A stretch of 64,000 bases of DNA, taken from IMG/VR virus record IMGVR_UViG_3300022752_000024, positions 62,001-126,000 of that record; one strand, 5' to 3'. Origin of the DNA: a virus. The notes under the pieces are model-generated. The model saw nothing but the letters and a program-made list of their open reading frames with translations. It searched no databases and was not told the DNA's origin. Shown piece after piece: positions 34,249-42,477 of this stretch. The position numbers and the translations under genes are program-made. Position 1 is the first letter of the stretch. Each line of letters starts with the position of its first letter.

Positions 34249-34656
34249 TTAATTACTAGCTCGTAATACTCTAAGTTCAGCCGCTGTATTGCAGGTTTCA
34301 ACAAGTTTAGTAATATCTCGCAATCTTTGTTTTTCAGCTACAATTGCGGATGTGTCTGCATTTGTCTCTAATGCACGTTGAAATAATATATCTTGAGCAG
34401 CTAAAAGAGGTTGCCTTTCATTACGCAAACGATCTATAGTGATTGCTTTAGCTTTAGTAATATTTACCGACACGACACCATTATTTAATTCCCACGCACC
34501 AAAGAAATCATCATCAGCGTTAGGCAATGTGTTAGCATCAACAATAATAGAATGTTCTGGTGTATGTTTGGCTTTAACATCCTCAATGTTCATTTCGTTT
34601 GTTGGAACACACACTGATACGTTGCCATCTTCATTCGTGTATATAATTACGTTCAT
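34249..34656 (-). CDS. Hypothetical protein next to fibre-type gene (135 aa)
   Basis: The N-terminal half is beta-like (MNVIIYTNEDGNVSVCVP) with a short domain ending FFGAWELNNGVVSVNI. The C-terminal half is helical and charged (AITIDRLRNERQPLLAAQDI, AIVAEKQRLRDITKLVETC). A Trp-containing first domain joined to a long helix is also seen in phage tail-fibre assembly chaperones, and the neighbouring upstream gene is fibre-like, so a chaperone role is possible. The family was not recognised with certainty. Confidence 0.6.
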   Translation of the reverse strand: MNVIIYTNEDGNVSVCVPTNEMNIEDVKAKHTPEHSIIVDANTLPNADDDFFGAWELNNGVVSVNITKAKAITIDRLRNERQPLLAAQDILFQRALETNADTSAIVAEKQRLRDITKLVETCNTAAELRVLRASN

Positions 34657-34665
34657 TTTGACTCC

Positions 34666-35046
34666 TTAAACTGTTTTCATAATAGCCACACTAGTGAAGG
34701 CACCAGAATTAACTCGGGCGTCGCTGGCGTTACTAAATTGGACTTGTACAGATGTAGAGGTTTGTGATAACACATGAGCAAACATTTCGCCATCTGGATT
34801 AGTGCTATACCCAATTGCAGAAACGGCATAAGCATCAGTACCAAGATCAGGAAAAGACACGGTATATTTACCTGCTGCACCATTATAGGTTACCCCACTT
34901 ACATTATCAGACCCGTTTATCGTTGGCGTGGTTGACCCGTTAAAACTAACCCACGCTACAATTGATGATGTAACTGGTTTAGGAGCAGTATTTTGTGTAG
35001 TATTATCGTTGAATATTAAATGTGTTCCATTTGCAGAAATTGTCAT
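34666..35046 (-). CDS. Small fibre-tip type virion protein (126 aa)
   Basis: The first ~25 residues include a peptide (LIFNDNTTQNTA) found at fibre N-termini; the 13014-14738 protein has the related FFDDGTSQNTAA. The rest is beta-rich (VAWVSFNGSTTPTINGSDNV, KYTVSFPDLGTDAYAVSAIG, TSVAIMKTV), a type recurrent at the tips of phage fibres. A late-type TATAAATA box lies ~28 bases upstream, inside the end of phoH, consistent with late structural expression. Confidence 0.65.
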   Translation of the reverse strand: MTISANGTHLIFNDNTTQNTAPKPVTSSIVAWVSFNGSTTPTINGSDNVSGVTYNGAAGKYTVSFPDLGTDAYAVSAIGYSTNPDGEMFAHVLSQTSTSVQVQFSNASDARVNSGAFTSVAIMKTV

Positions 35047-35073
35047 TTTTATACCTCGTTATTTCGAATCATA

Positions 35074-35081
35074 TATTTATA
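35074..35081 (-). promoter_or_regulatory. T4-type late promoter box TATAAATA
   Basis: An exact TATAAATA on the minus strand overlaps the phoH stop codon and lies 28 bases before the ATG of the 126-aa fibre-type protein. Spacing and downstream gene class fit a late promoter. Confidence 0.5.
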
Positions 35082-35775
35082 AACCTAATTTTTCTTTTTG
35101 TGTAATATATTCTTTCACAAAACCGCTTCGAACAATGTCATCAGTACAAAACTTAATGTGTCCTACATTTTTAATATTTTCTAGAATTCTCACCGCATCA
35201 TGCAATCCAGACTTCTCTTTCTTACTATTTAGATCGTTTTGATTATAATCTCCACATAATATGAACCTACAATTCTCACCTACACGAGTTAATACCGTAT
35301 CGATTTCGTGGAAAGTAGCTGACTGAAATTCATCAAACACAATAATACAGTTTCTAAATGTCAATCCACGAAGAAAGCTAGTAGTTTGAAACTCTATGAT
35401 TTCCTTATTTACTAAGAAATGCCAAGCATCGCCTCGACCAATTAGTTCATTAACGATATTCATGTAAGGTTCTTGATATATCTTAGCCTTTTCTTCAAGT
35501 GTTCCTGGTACAAAACCTAAATCTCTAGAAGGTACTGCCGAACGGATAATAATTATTCTATTATAATAAGAACTTTCATCAAGGAGTTCACTCAATCCTA
35601 AATACATCGCAAGAAACGATTTACCTGATCCTGCTGATCCAGATAATACAAGATTGTTACCTTCATCATATGCTAAAAAAGCTTTTTCTTGGTTCTCTGT
35701 TAGCGGTTTAATTTTCTTCAGAGTGAAATGTTGTGATTTGGCTTCTGCTGAGGCTGTTCTTTTTTTTGTTGCCAA
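35077..35775 (-). CDS. phoH: PhoH-like P-loop ATPase
   Basis: Walker A (GSAGSGKS), the PhoH signature IIIIRSAVPSRDLGFVPGT, Walker B (CIIVFDEFQSA) and the sensor region FILCGDYNQND are all present. PhoH-type ATPases are frequent in marine phages, and their substrate is not settled. I place the start at TTG 35775 because AAAGGAG ends 6 bases before it. The in-frame ATG at 35793 has that site downstream of it and overlaps the previous gene's stop. From TTG the protein has 232 residues. Confidence 0.88.
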   Translation of the reverse strand: MATKKRTASAEAKSQHFTLKKIKPLTENQEKAFLAYDEGNNLVLSGSAGSGKSFLAMYLGLSELLDESSYYNRIIIIRSAVPSRDLGFVPGTLEEKAKIYQEPYMNIVNELIGRGDAWHFLVNKEIIEFQTTSFLRGLTFRNCIIVFDEFQSATFHEIDTVLTRVGENCRFILCGDYNQNDLNSKKEKSGLHDAVRILENIKNVGHIKFCTDDIVRSGFVKEYITQKEKLGL

Positions 35776-35786
35776 TTGTTTCTCCT

Positions 35787-36062
35787 TTACCATTCACGAG
35801 GCATTTTAGTTTTGTGTCCTGCTTTTACAGTATTACCAGGTACTCTTTCTTTAATTCTACCAATAACTTCTCTTTCAAACCGTGCATCGGGTTGTCCTAT
35901 ACCAGGAACAGACATACGCATACCATCACCTAATATAGGTGCTTCGTCTATGTATCTTTCTAAATGGGAATTATTGGACTTAAAATCATCATACTGAGAG
36001 ATTCTCATTGTATGTTCTTCAAGTGTATTCGTTTCTTTATTTAAGAATGCGTAAGTTGGCAT
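35787..36062 (-). CDS. Hypothetical protein (91 aa), FmdB-like N-terminus without cysteines
   Basis: The start MPTYAFLNKETNTLEEHTMR then ISQYDDF recalls the FmdB/zinc-ribbon family, but the two Cys pairs of that family are absent. The second half is basic and polar (PDARFEREVIGRIKERVPGN). Versions of this protein occur in T4-like marine phages. Function unknown. Confidence 0.65.
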   Translation of the reverse strand: MPTYAFLNKETNTLEEHTMRISQYDDFKSNNSHLERYIDEAPILGDGMRMSVPGIGQPDARFEREVIGRIKERVPGNTVKAGHKTKMPREW

Positions 36063-36113
36063 ATAATCAAATCATTAGGTTTATTATTAATCATTACAGT
36101 ATACTGTATTTAT

Positions 36114-36281
36114 CTAAACTTTAGGTGGCTTGCAACTTGCCTCTATTTTAAAGTTCTTAAACTTCAGCCAATATGTCATGGATGATTTAGCACGTTCGCA
36201 TGACTGCTGATCAGGAAATTCAAGTGTTACTTTCCCAGGCTGATCATTTGGGTCGTTTAGATGAACTGCTATCAATATCAT
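36114..36281 (-). CDS. Small hypothetical protein (55 aa)
   Basis: ATG 36281 to TAG 36114 encodes 55 residues (MILIAVHLNDPNDQPGKVTL, then EFPDQQSCERAKSSMTYWLK and a basic end FKIEASCKPPKV). It has two Cys and a beta-helix-beta look. It begins inside the last 38 bases of the metallophosphoesterase gene, as other small genes here do. It is the only open frame in the stretch. Confidence 0.65.
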   Translation of the reverse strand: MILIAVHLNDPNDQPGKVTLEFPDQQSCERAKSSMTYWLKFKNFKIEASCKPPKV

Positions 36282-37050
36282 CAACCACATCGTTGTTCTC
36301 CTCTTGTGTCCAAGTTATTATCTCCCATCGACCATCATGATGTTCAACTAACGCAGTACAAGATTCAACCCAATCACCATCATTCATGTATGTTACACTA
36401 TCAATTTCTTTTATTTCTGCTTTATGTATGTGACCACATATCACACCATCATATCCTTTTTTCTTACAGTATCCAGCAAGATTCTTTTCAAACTGAAACA
36501 TAAAGTCTACTGCTTTTTTAACTTTTTGTTTTAGAAATAGAGATAAACTCCAATAACCAAAACCAAACTTATGACGAAACCAATTGAATTGAGAATTTAG
36601 AGCAAGGACAAAATCGTATGCTTTGTCTCCTAACATCGATAGCCATGGTGCTAGTCTTGTGATACCATCAAACAAGTCACCGTGAGTAACTAGATAATGT
36701 TTACCATCTACGCCAACATGCTCACATTGATTTGCAATCTCTAACATACCAAATCCTAGACCATAGTGCAGATATGGTCTAAGAAACTCATCATGATTTC
36801 CTAAAATATAAACAACTTTAGTGCCACGTTTAGCATGACCAAGAATTCTACGAACCACATTTGTATGTGATTGCTTCCATTTCCATTTATTTTGTTTTAT
36901 TTTCCATGCATCGATTATGTCACCAACAAGGTATAGTGTTTCACAGGTGTTATGCTTGAGGAAATTATTGAGTAGTTCAGCCTTGCAGTCTTTAGTGCCA
37001 AGGTGAACATCTGAAATAAAAATGCTTCGGTATGTTTTATCCGTTTTCAT
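36244..37050 (-). CDS. Metallophosphoesterase, LpxH-like (268 aa)
   Basis: The start is ATG 37050, which overlaps the upstream stop as ATGA. All five calcineurin-type motifs are visible: SIFISDVHLGTKDCK, LYLVGDIIDAW, VVYILGNHDEF, YLVTHGDLFDG and DGVICGHIHKA. The pattern and length match the UDP-2,3-diacylglucosamine hydrolase (LpxH/YbbF-like) group, which acts in lipid A synthesis. A role on host envelope lipids or on another phosphoester is possible. The tail (VVDDIDSSSSKRPK) is disordered. The substrate is not fixed by the sequence. Confidence 0.75.
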   Translation of the reverse strand: MKTDKTYRSIFISDVHLGTKDCKAELLNNFLKHNTCETLYLVGDIIDAWKIKQNKWKWKQSHTNVVRRILGHAKRGTKVVYILGNHDEFLRPYLHYGLGFGMLEIANQCEHVGVDGKHYLVTHGDLFDGITRLAPWLSMLGDKAYDFVLALNSQFNWFRHKFGFGYWSLSLFLKQKVKKAVDFMFQFEKNLAGYCKKKGYDGVICGHIHKAEIKEIDSVTYMNDGDWVESCTALVEHHDGRWEIITWTQEENNDVVDDIDSSSSKRPK

Positions 37051-37595
37051 AGTTGAATATTTGCTGAGTACCATAGTGGTACCGCACGTTTTTTCCAGTT
37101 TGCTAAGTGTGTTTTATTTTTAGTGTAATAGTTTCTGTATGATGCAATAGAATCACCAGTAACTTTTACGTCATCAGGCATTGCTGGTGTCGGTTCAGTA
37201 AAAGGCTTTTGTGGTATATTATTAGGTAATCTAGCAAGATGCATTTCTAATTTTGAACATGCATGAACTTTACCGTAACGGTATGTATATTCATTCATCA
37301 ATGCTTGAAACAAACTGAATAACCAATCGTAGTTCTTATCAGACTGTCTTACCCAAACCGCGGAAGGGTGATTAACGTGTGTAGCAGAATAAAGAACATC
37401 ATCCCGGGAATCCATAAGTCGGTATACAGTTTTCTTGCGGCCAGATGCACTAACACCAGCAGTAAGAACACCGTCAAGAATACGGTGAGCAGTAGAAAGT
37501 AATTGAGCATATTCAAGGATCATTTTTATGGTATGTTTATCGTTATGCATTTCTGCACAAAGTTCGGGATCGTTGTGTAGATAGAAAATATTCAT
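37047..37595 (-). CDS. Conserved phage protein of unknown function (182 aa)
   Basis: The start at ATG 37595 gives MNIFYLHNDPELCAEMHNDK; ten in-frame codons upstream would overlap the previous small gene. Conserved segments include HTIKMILEYAQLLSTAHRIL, HVNHPSAVWVRQSDKNYDWL, NEYTYRYGKVHAC and SYRNYYTKNKTHLANWKKRA. The protein is widespread in T4-like phages. His, Trp and Tyr residues are strongly kept, suggesting an enzyme, but no known motif is evident. It is coupled to the metallophosphoesterase by ATGA. Confidence 0.75.
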   Translation of the reverse strand: MNIFYLHNDPELCAEMHNDKHTIKMILEYAQLLSTAHRILDGVLTAGVSASGRKKTVYRLMDSRDDVLYSATHVNHPSAVWVRQSDKNYDWLFSLFQALMNEYTYRYGKVHACSKLEMHLARLPNNIPQKPFTEPTPAMPDDVKVTGDSIASYRNYYTKNKTHLANWKKRAVPLWYSANIQL

Positions 37596-37599
37596 ATAG

Positions 37600-37749
37600 T
37601 CACCAATGATGTATAATACCAACAATAATAAAAAGGTTTGTCACAACATATATTAACACAATACCGGCACGAATGCAAGCGATTTTGTTAGCTTCGCTGT
37701 CATTTGTACCAGATTTTTCACCTAATGCTTTTGCAATAAGTCGCCACAT
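37600..37749 (-). CDS. Small membrane protein (49 aa)
   Basis: ATG 37749 to TGA 37600 encodes MWRLIAKALGEKSGTNDSEA, a basic stretch, then one membrane segment (AGIVLIYVVTNLFIIVGII) at residues ~28-46. Its stop overlaps the ribosome site of the next gene. A GGAG lies rather far (14 bases) before the ATG. Probably an inner-membrane peptide of unknown use. Confidence 0.6.
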   Translation of the reverse strand: MWRLIAKALGEKSGTNDSEANKIACIRAGIVLIYVVTNLFIIVGIIHHW

Positions 37750-37791
37750 TGTAGTTTAAAAATCTCCACTTTTCTGCTTAAAATTTGCCAA

Positions 37792-39102
37792 TCAGTATTC
37801 CCAGCCTTTGCAATATCCAAATCGCTGCAATTTACCTAAAGCTTTCTCGCACCTCTCACCTATATCTGTTCTGTATTGTGGATCATTACCGAGTCTAATT
37901 TTCTTTACCTGCTCATACGCCTTATCTTTAGCTTCGGTAATGCTATCTCCTGTACCTGTGCAAACAAGAATGTATGACCCTGCTGTACCCCACTCAGGCA
38001 CATTCTCAACAAGATTACCTTCAATCATTTTAACGGTGCTACTAAGTTTTACCTCGCATGGATGAATGTGGTCGATATCTGTATCCTCAGTAAGAATTGG
38101 AAAATCCAAATAGTCTTCCTCATCTCTTTGATTGAATGGAAAGTCTGCATTTGCCATAACTACACCTACACAGGTTTTTTCTTCTACCTCTAGAGTATTT
38201 TTACCTTGTACACAATCTAACATCCATTGTGCAGGATCACCTTTGTGGAGTGGTTGTTGAATATTCCACATAGGATATCCTGGTCTGGCAGTCCATTCCA
38301 TTGGCCATGGCGTGCCATCTTTTTCGTCAATAATACAATTCATATCCAACATACCAACGTATCCAATAGAATGTAAAGTCTTTTGCATAGGTTTCATTAG
38401 TACATCGGCTAATTTTGATTTGCTTGTGTAGCGAATAACTGTTCCCATCTCTCCAGTATTCACACCTAGGTCACCATTCATTTGTTTTTTAAATTCAAAA
38501 CCTTCAGCAAAATATGGTTGCCAACCACCAGGACCAAAGATACCTGTTACGGCAACTTCAATACCTTTTTTGAATTCTTGCAGAATGAATGGGGAAGAAG
38601 GTTTACCTTTTTCTTTGCGTTTGCTTAGAAACCCGATGAGGTCGGCTTCGTCTTTTGCGACATATGACAAAGTTTTATCTTCTTCTTCGCCACAAGGTTT
38701 ACAGACATATCGTTTTGGATTTTCTTTGATGAAAGATATGGCAGCATCGTAATTTTTGAATTCGAATGAAGGAATGATTTTACCGCCAAATTGTTTGACT
38801 ACATTTTGACCATACATTCGATCAAGTTCGAGTTTTGCTGCTCTTTTTCCTGGTCCGAATATTGGATAACCTGCTTTGATATATTTGTCTATCTCATCCA
38901 TATATTCTAGATTATCTGCCAAGAATATAAGATCAGCAATACCCATATATTTGCGCCAATTGTCTACTTTATCGACTAGGCCTTCACCTATATGAGCCGC
39001 TCTTGAACCTTTAGTATAGAGTTTGACTGTGTGTCCGGCTGCTACACAACGCAGACACCAGTCTAATGTTAACCCGCTTGGGTCAATTACAAGGATGAGC
39101 AT
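37792..39102 (-). CDS. PurD-like ATP-grasp ligase (436 aa)
   Basis: This looks like phosphoribosylamine-glycine ligase (GARS) and its ATP-grasp relatives: an N-terminal nucleotide-like fold (MLILVIDPSGLTLDWCLRCV), the ATP-grasp lid and core (KRYVCKPCGEEEDKTLSYVA, FILQEFKKGIEVAVTGIFG), the metal-binding end (MEWTARPGYPMWN), and the C-terminal RRM-like domain (EWGTAGSYILVCTGTGDSIT). The length agrees with PurD (~430). No other pur gene is present in the window, so the reaction may be a diverged ligation and not purine synthesis. Confidence 0.72.
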   Translation of the reverse strand: MLILVIDPSGLTLDWCLRCVAAGHTVKLYTKGSRAAHIGEGLVDKVDNWRKYMGIADLIFLADNLEYMDEIDKYIKAGYPIFGPGKRAAKLELDRMYGQNVVKQFGGKIIPSFEFKNYDAAISFIKENPKRYVCKPCGEEEDKTLSYVAKDEADLIGFLSKRKEKGKPSSPFILQEFKKGIEVAVTGIFGPGGWQPYFAEGFEFKKQMNGDLGVNTGEMGTVIRYTSKSKLADVLMKPMQKTLHSIGYVGMLDMNCIIDEKDGTPWPMEWTARPGYPMWNIQQPLHKGDPAQWMLDCVQGKNTLEVEEKTCVGVVMANADFPFNQRDEEDYLDFPILTEDTDIDHIHPCEVKLSSTVKMIEGNLVENVPEWGTAGSYILVCTGTGDSITEAKDKAYEQVKKIRLGNDPQYRTDIGERCEKALGKLQRFGYCKGWEY

Positions 39103-39135
39103 TTTATATCCTAAGGTTAGTTTAAACTATCCTTA

Positions 39136-39447
39136 TTATTTATTACTTCCACTATCATTATATTTTGCCGACTCAACCTTGTTTGACCAAAATTCTTTTT
39201 CGGCTTCAAAGAAATCTAGATCACCTTTAGTCTGCTGAGGTCCCAGTGGTCGTTGCTTCTGCAATAATACATCAGGATATGTTACCTGAATATCTGCAAA
39301 TTTGTAACCTACACCTCGAAGAAACTTTTCAAAATGCACCATTACTTCATCTAGATTACAGGCAGAAAAACTTGTTGAGGTCGAACAATCGACTTCTTCC
39401 AAATCTTCAGTATGTGAAGAAAAATTAAAACGAATCAATTCATTCAT
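39136..39447 (-). CDS. Hypothetical protein (103 aa)
   Basis: A conserved-looking centre (ACNLDEVMVHFEKFLRGVGY, then KFADIQ) is followed by a polar tail. The start overlaps the end of the neighbouring 88-aa gene by 4 bases. Similar DEV..HF..FLRG..Y proteins occur in T4-like marine phages. Function unknown. Confidence 0.7.
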   Translation of the reverse strand: MNELIRFNFSSHTEDLEEVDCSTSTSFSACNLDEVMVHFEKFLRGVGYKFADIQVTYPDVLLQKQRPLGPQQTKGDLDFFEAEKEFWSNKVESAKYNDSGSNK

Positions 39448-39710
39448 AGCTTAGGAATCTCCACTTTATCAGATTTTTTAGGAAAACGTTTTGCAATATC
39501 ATCAGCACTAACAGTCTGCAATGCAAATTGTTTAAACTGTTCGTAAGAGTCCTTTACGTTATAAGCACTTTTACCGTTAACAGCGGCAGTATCTGCAAAG
39601 AATAATACACAACCACCAGCAGCCAGAGGAGCAATCTCAATAACACTATCAAGATTAATGATGGTTTTACAATCTTTTTCTACTGAATCAACTTCAACAA
39701 AAATGGCCAT
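39444..39710 (-). CDS. Hypothetical protein (88 aa)
   Basis: A compact beta-rich N-terminal half (MAIFVEVDSVEKDCKTIINL, DSVIEIAPLAAGGCVLFF) leads to a short helix and a basic end. The GGAGG site is strong. Translation is coupled on both sides (TAATG with the gene before, overlap with the gene after). Function unknown. Confidence 0.7.
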   Translation of the reverse strand: MAIFVEVDSVEKDCKTIINLDSVIEIAPLAAGGCVLFFADTAAVNGKSAYNVKDSYEQFKQFALQTVSADDIAKRFPKKSDKVEIPKL

Positions 39711-39883
39711 TATGCCTCCAAGTCAGGTTTAGAATTATTTTTGATTTTAGCATTTTTTGATCTTAATTCAGCAAGTTCTGCTTCAATCATAAATTGTTTA
39801 GTTTCATGTAGTCGTTCTGGTGCGGTGACCATCAGCAACCGTTTTGTTTCTTTACTCATTTTATATCCAGATGCAAGCTTCAT
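39710..39883 (-). CDS. Small basic hypothetical protein (57 aa)
   Basis: ATG 39883 overlaps the previous stop as ATGA, and its own TAA overlaps the next ATG (TAATG). The product (MKLASGYKMSKETKRLLMVT, then RLHETKQFMIEAELAELRSK) is helical and basic. The tight coupling on both sides is good evidence that it is real. Function unknown. Confidence 0.75.
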   Translation of the reverse strand: MKLASGYKMSKETKRLLMVTAPERLHETKQFMIEAELAELRSKNAKIKNNSKPDLEA

Positions 39884-40131
39884 TTTTTATCACAGTCCTT
39901 TGTACGAATTAAATAATTAGTATGTTCATTATAAGGTCTTACAAAAAAACATTCTCCACTTACTGACCATAGCAAATGATTTTGGATTCCTTGAGACGGA
40001 ATCAGTTCAGGAGGGTTCTTCAGTTCTTCATATTTTGTTCTTGCTGCAAGAAAAAATACAATACTAAACAACACTATGACCGTGTTTGTTCCAATAGCGT
40101 ATGCGTTTTTACGAATAAACTCAATCATCAA
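39880..40131 (-). CDS. Membrane protein (83 aa)
   Basis: One membrane helix (IGTNTVIVLFSIVFFLAART, residues ~13-32) follows a short basic N-terminus. The outer part has two Cys (GECFFVRPYNEHTNYLIRTK, then DCDKK) that could bridge in the periplasm. Coupled by 4-base overlaps to both neighbours. Together with the next membrane gene it may form an envelope pair, possibly lysis-related; this is speculation from topology. Confidence 0.7.
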   Translation of the reverse strand: MMIEFIRKNAYAIGTNTVIVLFSIVFFLAARTKYEELKNPPELIPSQGIQNHLLWSVSGECFFVRPYNEHTNYLIRTKDCDKK

Positions 40132-40388
40132 ATTACTCCAAAGTCATGAAGTAGTACATATAGAGACAACAATAATAACATAATTGATGTTAATTGTATA
40201 GAGGTAAGTAATAAGTCTACCATTTGCTCTTTATAATATTCCAATTCATGTTGGGTCATTTCACGTTGAGCCAATAGCATAGGTGGACACTCCGTTTCTC
40301 CGCCCATCATATGAACTGTTTTATTTTGTTCTTCTAATCTACGCTTAGTAGATAACCAATGCACAATACTAATCATTTTATCTCCCAA
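40128..40388 (-). CDS. Membrane protein (86 aa)
   Basis: A long hydrophilic N-terminal part (STKRRLEEQNKTVHMMGG) precedes a single C-terminal membrane segment (LLLTSIQLTSIMLLLLSLYV, residues ~58-78). The topology is therefore tail-anchored. ATGA overlap with the next membrane gene suggests coordinated expression. No recognised family. Confidence 0.7.
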   Translation of the reverse strand: MGDKMISIVHWLSTKRRLEEQNKTVHMMGGETECPPMLLAQREMTQHELEYYKEQMVDLLLTSIQLTSIMLLLLSLYVLLHDFGVI

Positions 40389-41036
40389 TTAATCCCACAG
40401 GCTTCTGTAGTAGCGACCAAAAAGTCTAAATCCATTCTGCATACGTTCTTCTACCTTTCGAATACCTTCATAGTCACATTTATAGGTATGGTTAGGTCCT
40501 TCTTGAAATTCATATAGCATCGGATCACCATTGTCATCCCATTCAACTGGTACACTTTTCATGTCATTTACACCAGAACTAAATGCTGCTTCCCAAGTAT
40601 CATCTACGGTATTCTCAAAAGCAAAAATCATTTCACCCATCACCCAATCCCAACGTTTGAAATGGTTATCGTCAACATCCCATTCATTTTCTGTTGGTGG
40701 TGCCGATGACTTTTTTAATTCTTCGGGTACGTCATCATCATCAACACCAGGAGCACCATGCTTATTGGCATTTAATTGTTTTAACATAGGCAGAATAATA
40801 CCAGCCAATGTATGATCCATCGACCATGTATCCCAACGATCAATCTTCACATAATTAATTTGCGGATGCACGAAGTCTAAAAATTTCTGTCGTGCTATGG
40901 AAAATGGACTTAATATCTTTGCGAGTTTTTCAATAATTGGTTCATCGTAATTGATCTCACGCCAAAAGAAAACTTTCTCAAGAATATCATAAGGAGAAAG
41001 CCAATGATGTCGATAGTTGGAAATATATACTTTCAT
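40389..41036 (-). CDS. Conserved phage protein of unknown function (215 aa)
   Basis: Trp/Tyr/Asp-rich (MKVYISNYRHHWLSPYDILE, then KVFFWREINYDEP; KIDRWDTWSMDHTLAGIILP; EWDDNGDPMLYEFQEGPNHT). A middle loop of Asp/Glu residues (DDDDVPEELKK) is likely flexible. Versions with the MKVYISNYR start are common in T4-like marine phages, but I know no function. It ends one base before the next membrane gene. Confidence 0.75.
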   Translation of the reverse strand: MKVYISNYRHHWLSPYDILEKVFFWREINYDEPIIEKLAKILSPFSIARQKFLDFVHPQINYVKIDRWDTWSMDHTLAGIILPMLKQLNANKHGAPGVDDDDVPEELKKSSAPPTENEWDVDDNHFKRWDWVMGEMIFAFENTVDDTWEAAFSSGVNDMKSVPVEWDDNGDPMLYEFQEGPNHTYKCDYEGIRKVEERMQNGFRLFGRYYRSLWD

Positions 41037-41038
41037 GA

Positions 41039-41251
41039 TTATTTCTCATTCACAATATTAGAAATTTGTTGAGCAGGAATACCAATATCATATGCCATGC
41101 AATGGTATGATAATAGTTGAATAATCCTAGCAGCCTTATTTATGAGTATACCACGCTCATGCTCACCGAATTGATTTTGTATAGCGGCATACTCATTTAA
41201 TTTTTCAATGAATTTATCAACAGCCAAAGAGTCTTTAATTATTTCACTCAT
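41039..41251 (-). CDS. Hypothetical helical protein (70 aa)
   Basis: Mostly helical (MSEIIKDSLAVDKFIEKLNE, then YAAIQNQFGEHERGILINKA). It shares one base with the preceding metallophosphoesterase gene's stop and is separated by 2 bases from the following gene. Function unknown. Confidence 0.65.
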   Translation of the reverse strand: MSEIIKDSLAVDKFIEKLNEYAAIQNQFGEHERGILINKAARIIQLLSYHCMAYDIGIPAQQISNIVNEK

Positions 41252-42063
41252 TAGACCTCCACATATTTAAGTTTAAAGCTATCAGCACGATCCTCATACC
41301 CATCGTAGCCTCTAGGATTGCAAACTACTCTAGTTGTGCCGATCATATAATCAAATTCTTCATGAGTATGGCCATGCGTCCACAGTTTAATATTTCTGTT
41401 ATCTAATATAAATTCTACTAGGTCACTACTATACGCACCATTAATATGTGTTTCGTGCTTATATTTAGGATGGGTACTCTCTTTACATGGTGCGTGATGA
41501 CCAACTACCACAAATTTAGCATCAGGATTTAATACTAGACAAGTTTTTAGTTTATTTAAAAACGTATTATGATCCTCAACAGCATCCATTGGAAGAAAAC
41601 GACAGCCTTCACCAACTTTTTTATTGGTGATGACTCTAAAATCACTCATATAGTTTTGGATTTTATTGATTGAGATAGGATCACTTTTGTTCATATCTGT
41701 CCACAATGTACCACCAAAGAATATAACATCATTAACACGGACGCTCTGCTTATCTAAAATAAGAAAATTATCAAACTTCAGGTGTTTATATAGAGTATCA
41801 AAAGTTTCACTAAAGTCACCATGATAGTGTTCGTGATTACCTGCAACAAATAGAACCATCTTGAATTCTTTACAGCAATTGGCGATGAATTCGTAATATT
41901 CTTTTGCAACCTTTTGGCGAATACTAAATTCATTATTGAGGTCTGTTAGGTCTTCGGCTACTAAAATATCACCACCAAGAATGAGAACGTCCGCATTCTC
42001 GGTATTCTTGATTACAAGAGAACCAAATTCTAAATGTAAGTCAGAACAAACAGCAATTTTCAT
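41251..42063 (-). CDS. Calcineurin-like metallophosphoesterase (270 aa)
   Basis: Motifs in order: IAVCSDLHLEFG (D-x-H), ADVLILGGDILV (GGD), VLFVAGNHEHYHG (GNHE), FVVVGHHAPCKE and IKLWTHGHTHEEFD (GHTH). The start is ATG 42063, which overlaps the previous TGA. A GTG one codon earlier is also open. It belongs to a different metallophosphoesterase group from the LpxH-like gene at 36244, closer to the general phosphodiesterases of marine phages. The substrate is unknown. Confidence 0.82.
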   Translation of the reverse strand: MKIAVCSDLHLEFGSLVIKNTENADVLILGGDILVAEDLTDLNNEFSIRQKVAKEYYEFIANCCKEFKMVLFVAGNHEHYHGDFSETFDTLYKHLKFDNFLILDKQSVRVNDVIFFGGTLWTDMNKSDPISINKIQNYMSDFRVITNKKVGEGCRFLPMDAVEDHNTFLNKLKTCLVLNPDAKFVVVGHHAPCKESTHPKYKHETHINGAYSSDLVEFILDNRNIKLWTHGHTHEEFDYMIGTTRVVCNPRGYDGYEDRADSFKLKYVEV

Positions 42064-42305
42064 CACAGGTACCTATAGAGTTCAAAACGTGCATCACGGA
42101 GAGAAGTAAATTTTTTATCTTTTATATAGATTGTTTTAGATGACATAACACGGCATTCACCAATTTTAGTGTCAAAGGTATAGTATGTAGTCTTACCATT
42201 AACCACTTTTGTTTTGCAATGGTAATCATTTACTAGACCAGCAAACATTAGCAATTCGCGGAATTCATCGGATACAATTTTACGAAGGTATGCATTATTT
42301 ACCAC
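42063..42305 (-). CDS. Hypothetical protein with GTG start (80 aa)
   Basis: GTG 42305 is preceded by GGAGAA at a good distance; the first in-frame ATG is 19 codons in and has no site. The product (VNNAYLRKIVSDEFRELLMF, then beta-rich KVVNGKTTYYTFDTKIGECR) ends in LRDARFELYRYL. It overlaps the stops and starts of both neighbours. Function unknown. Confidence 0.65.
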   Translation of the reverse strand: MVNNAYLRKIVSDEFRELLMFAGLVNDYHCKTKVVNGKTTYYTFDTKIGECRVMSSKTIYIKDKKFTSLRDARFELYRYL

Positions 42306-42477
42306 TATAGTTCTCCAGTTTAATGCAACGATAATTTTTTTCAGGCAGATTTAATTCTTTAGCAGCAGCCTTGCACATTTCTTGACCACGAAAGGATGCT
42401 AGTGGTCGCCAATCATAGTATGTACGATAATGATCCGCTGAAACTACTGTCCATAGAATTAGTGCATAGACTGCCAT
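42295..42477 (-). CDS. Small exported or membrane protein (60 aa)
   Basis: A hydrophobic N-terminus (MAVYALILWTVVSA) resembles a signal or anchor. The remainder has two Cys (QEMCKAAAKEL and NYRCIKLEN), which may bridge outside the cytoplasm. One-base overlap with the zinc-finger-like gene before it. Function unknown. Confidence 0.65.
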   Translation of the reverse strand: MAVYALILWTVVSADHYRTYYDWRPLASFRGQEMCKAAAKELNLPEKNYRCIKLENYSGK

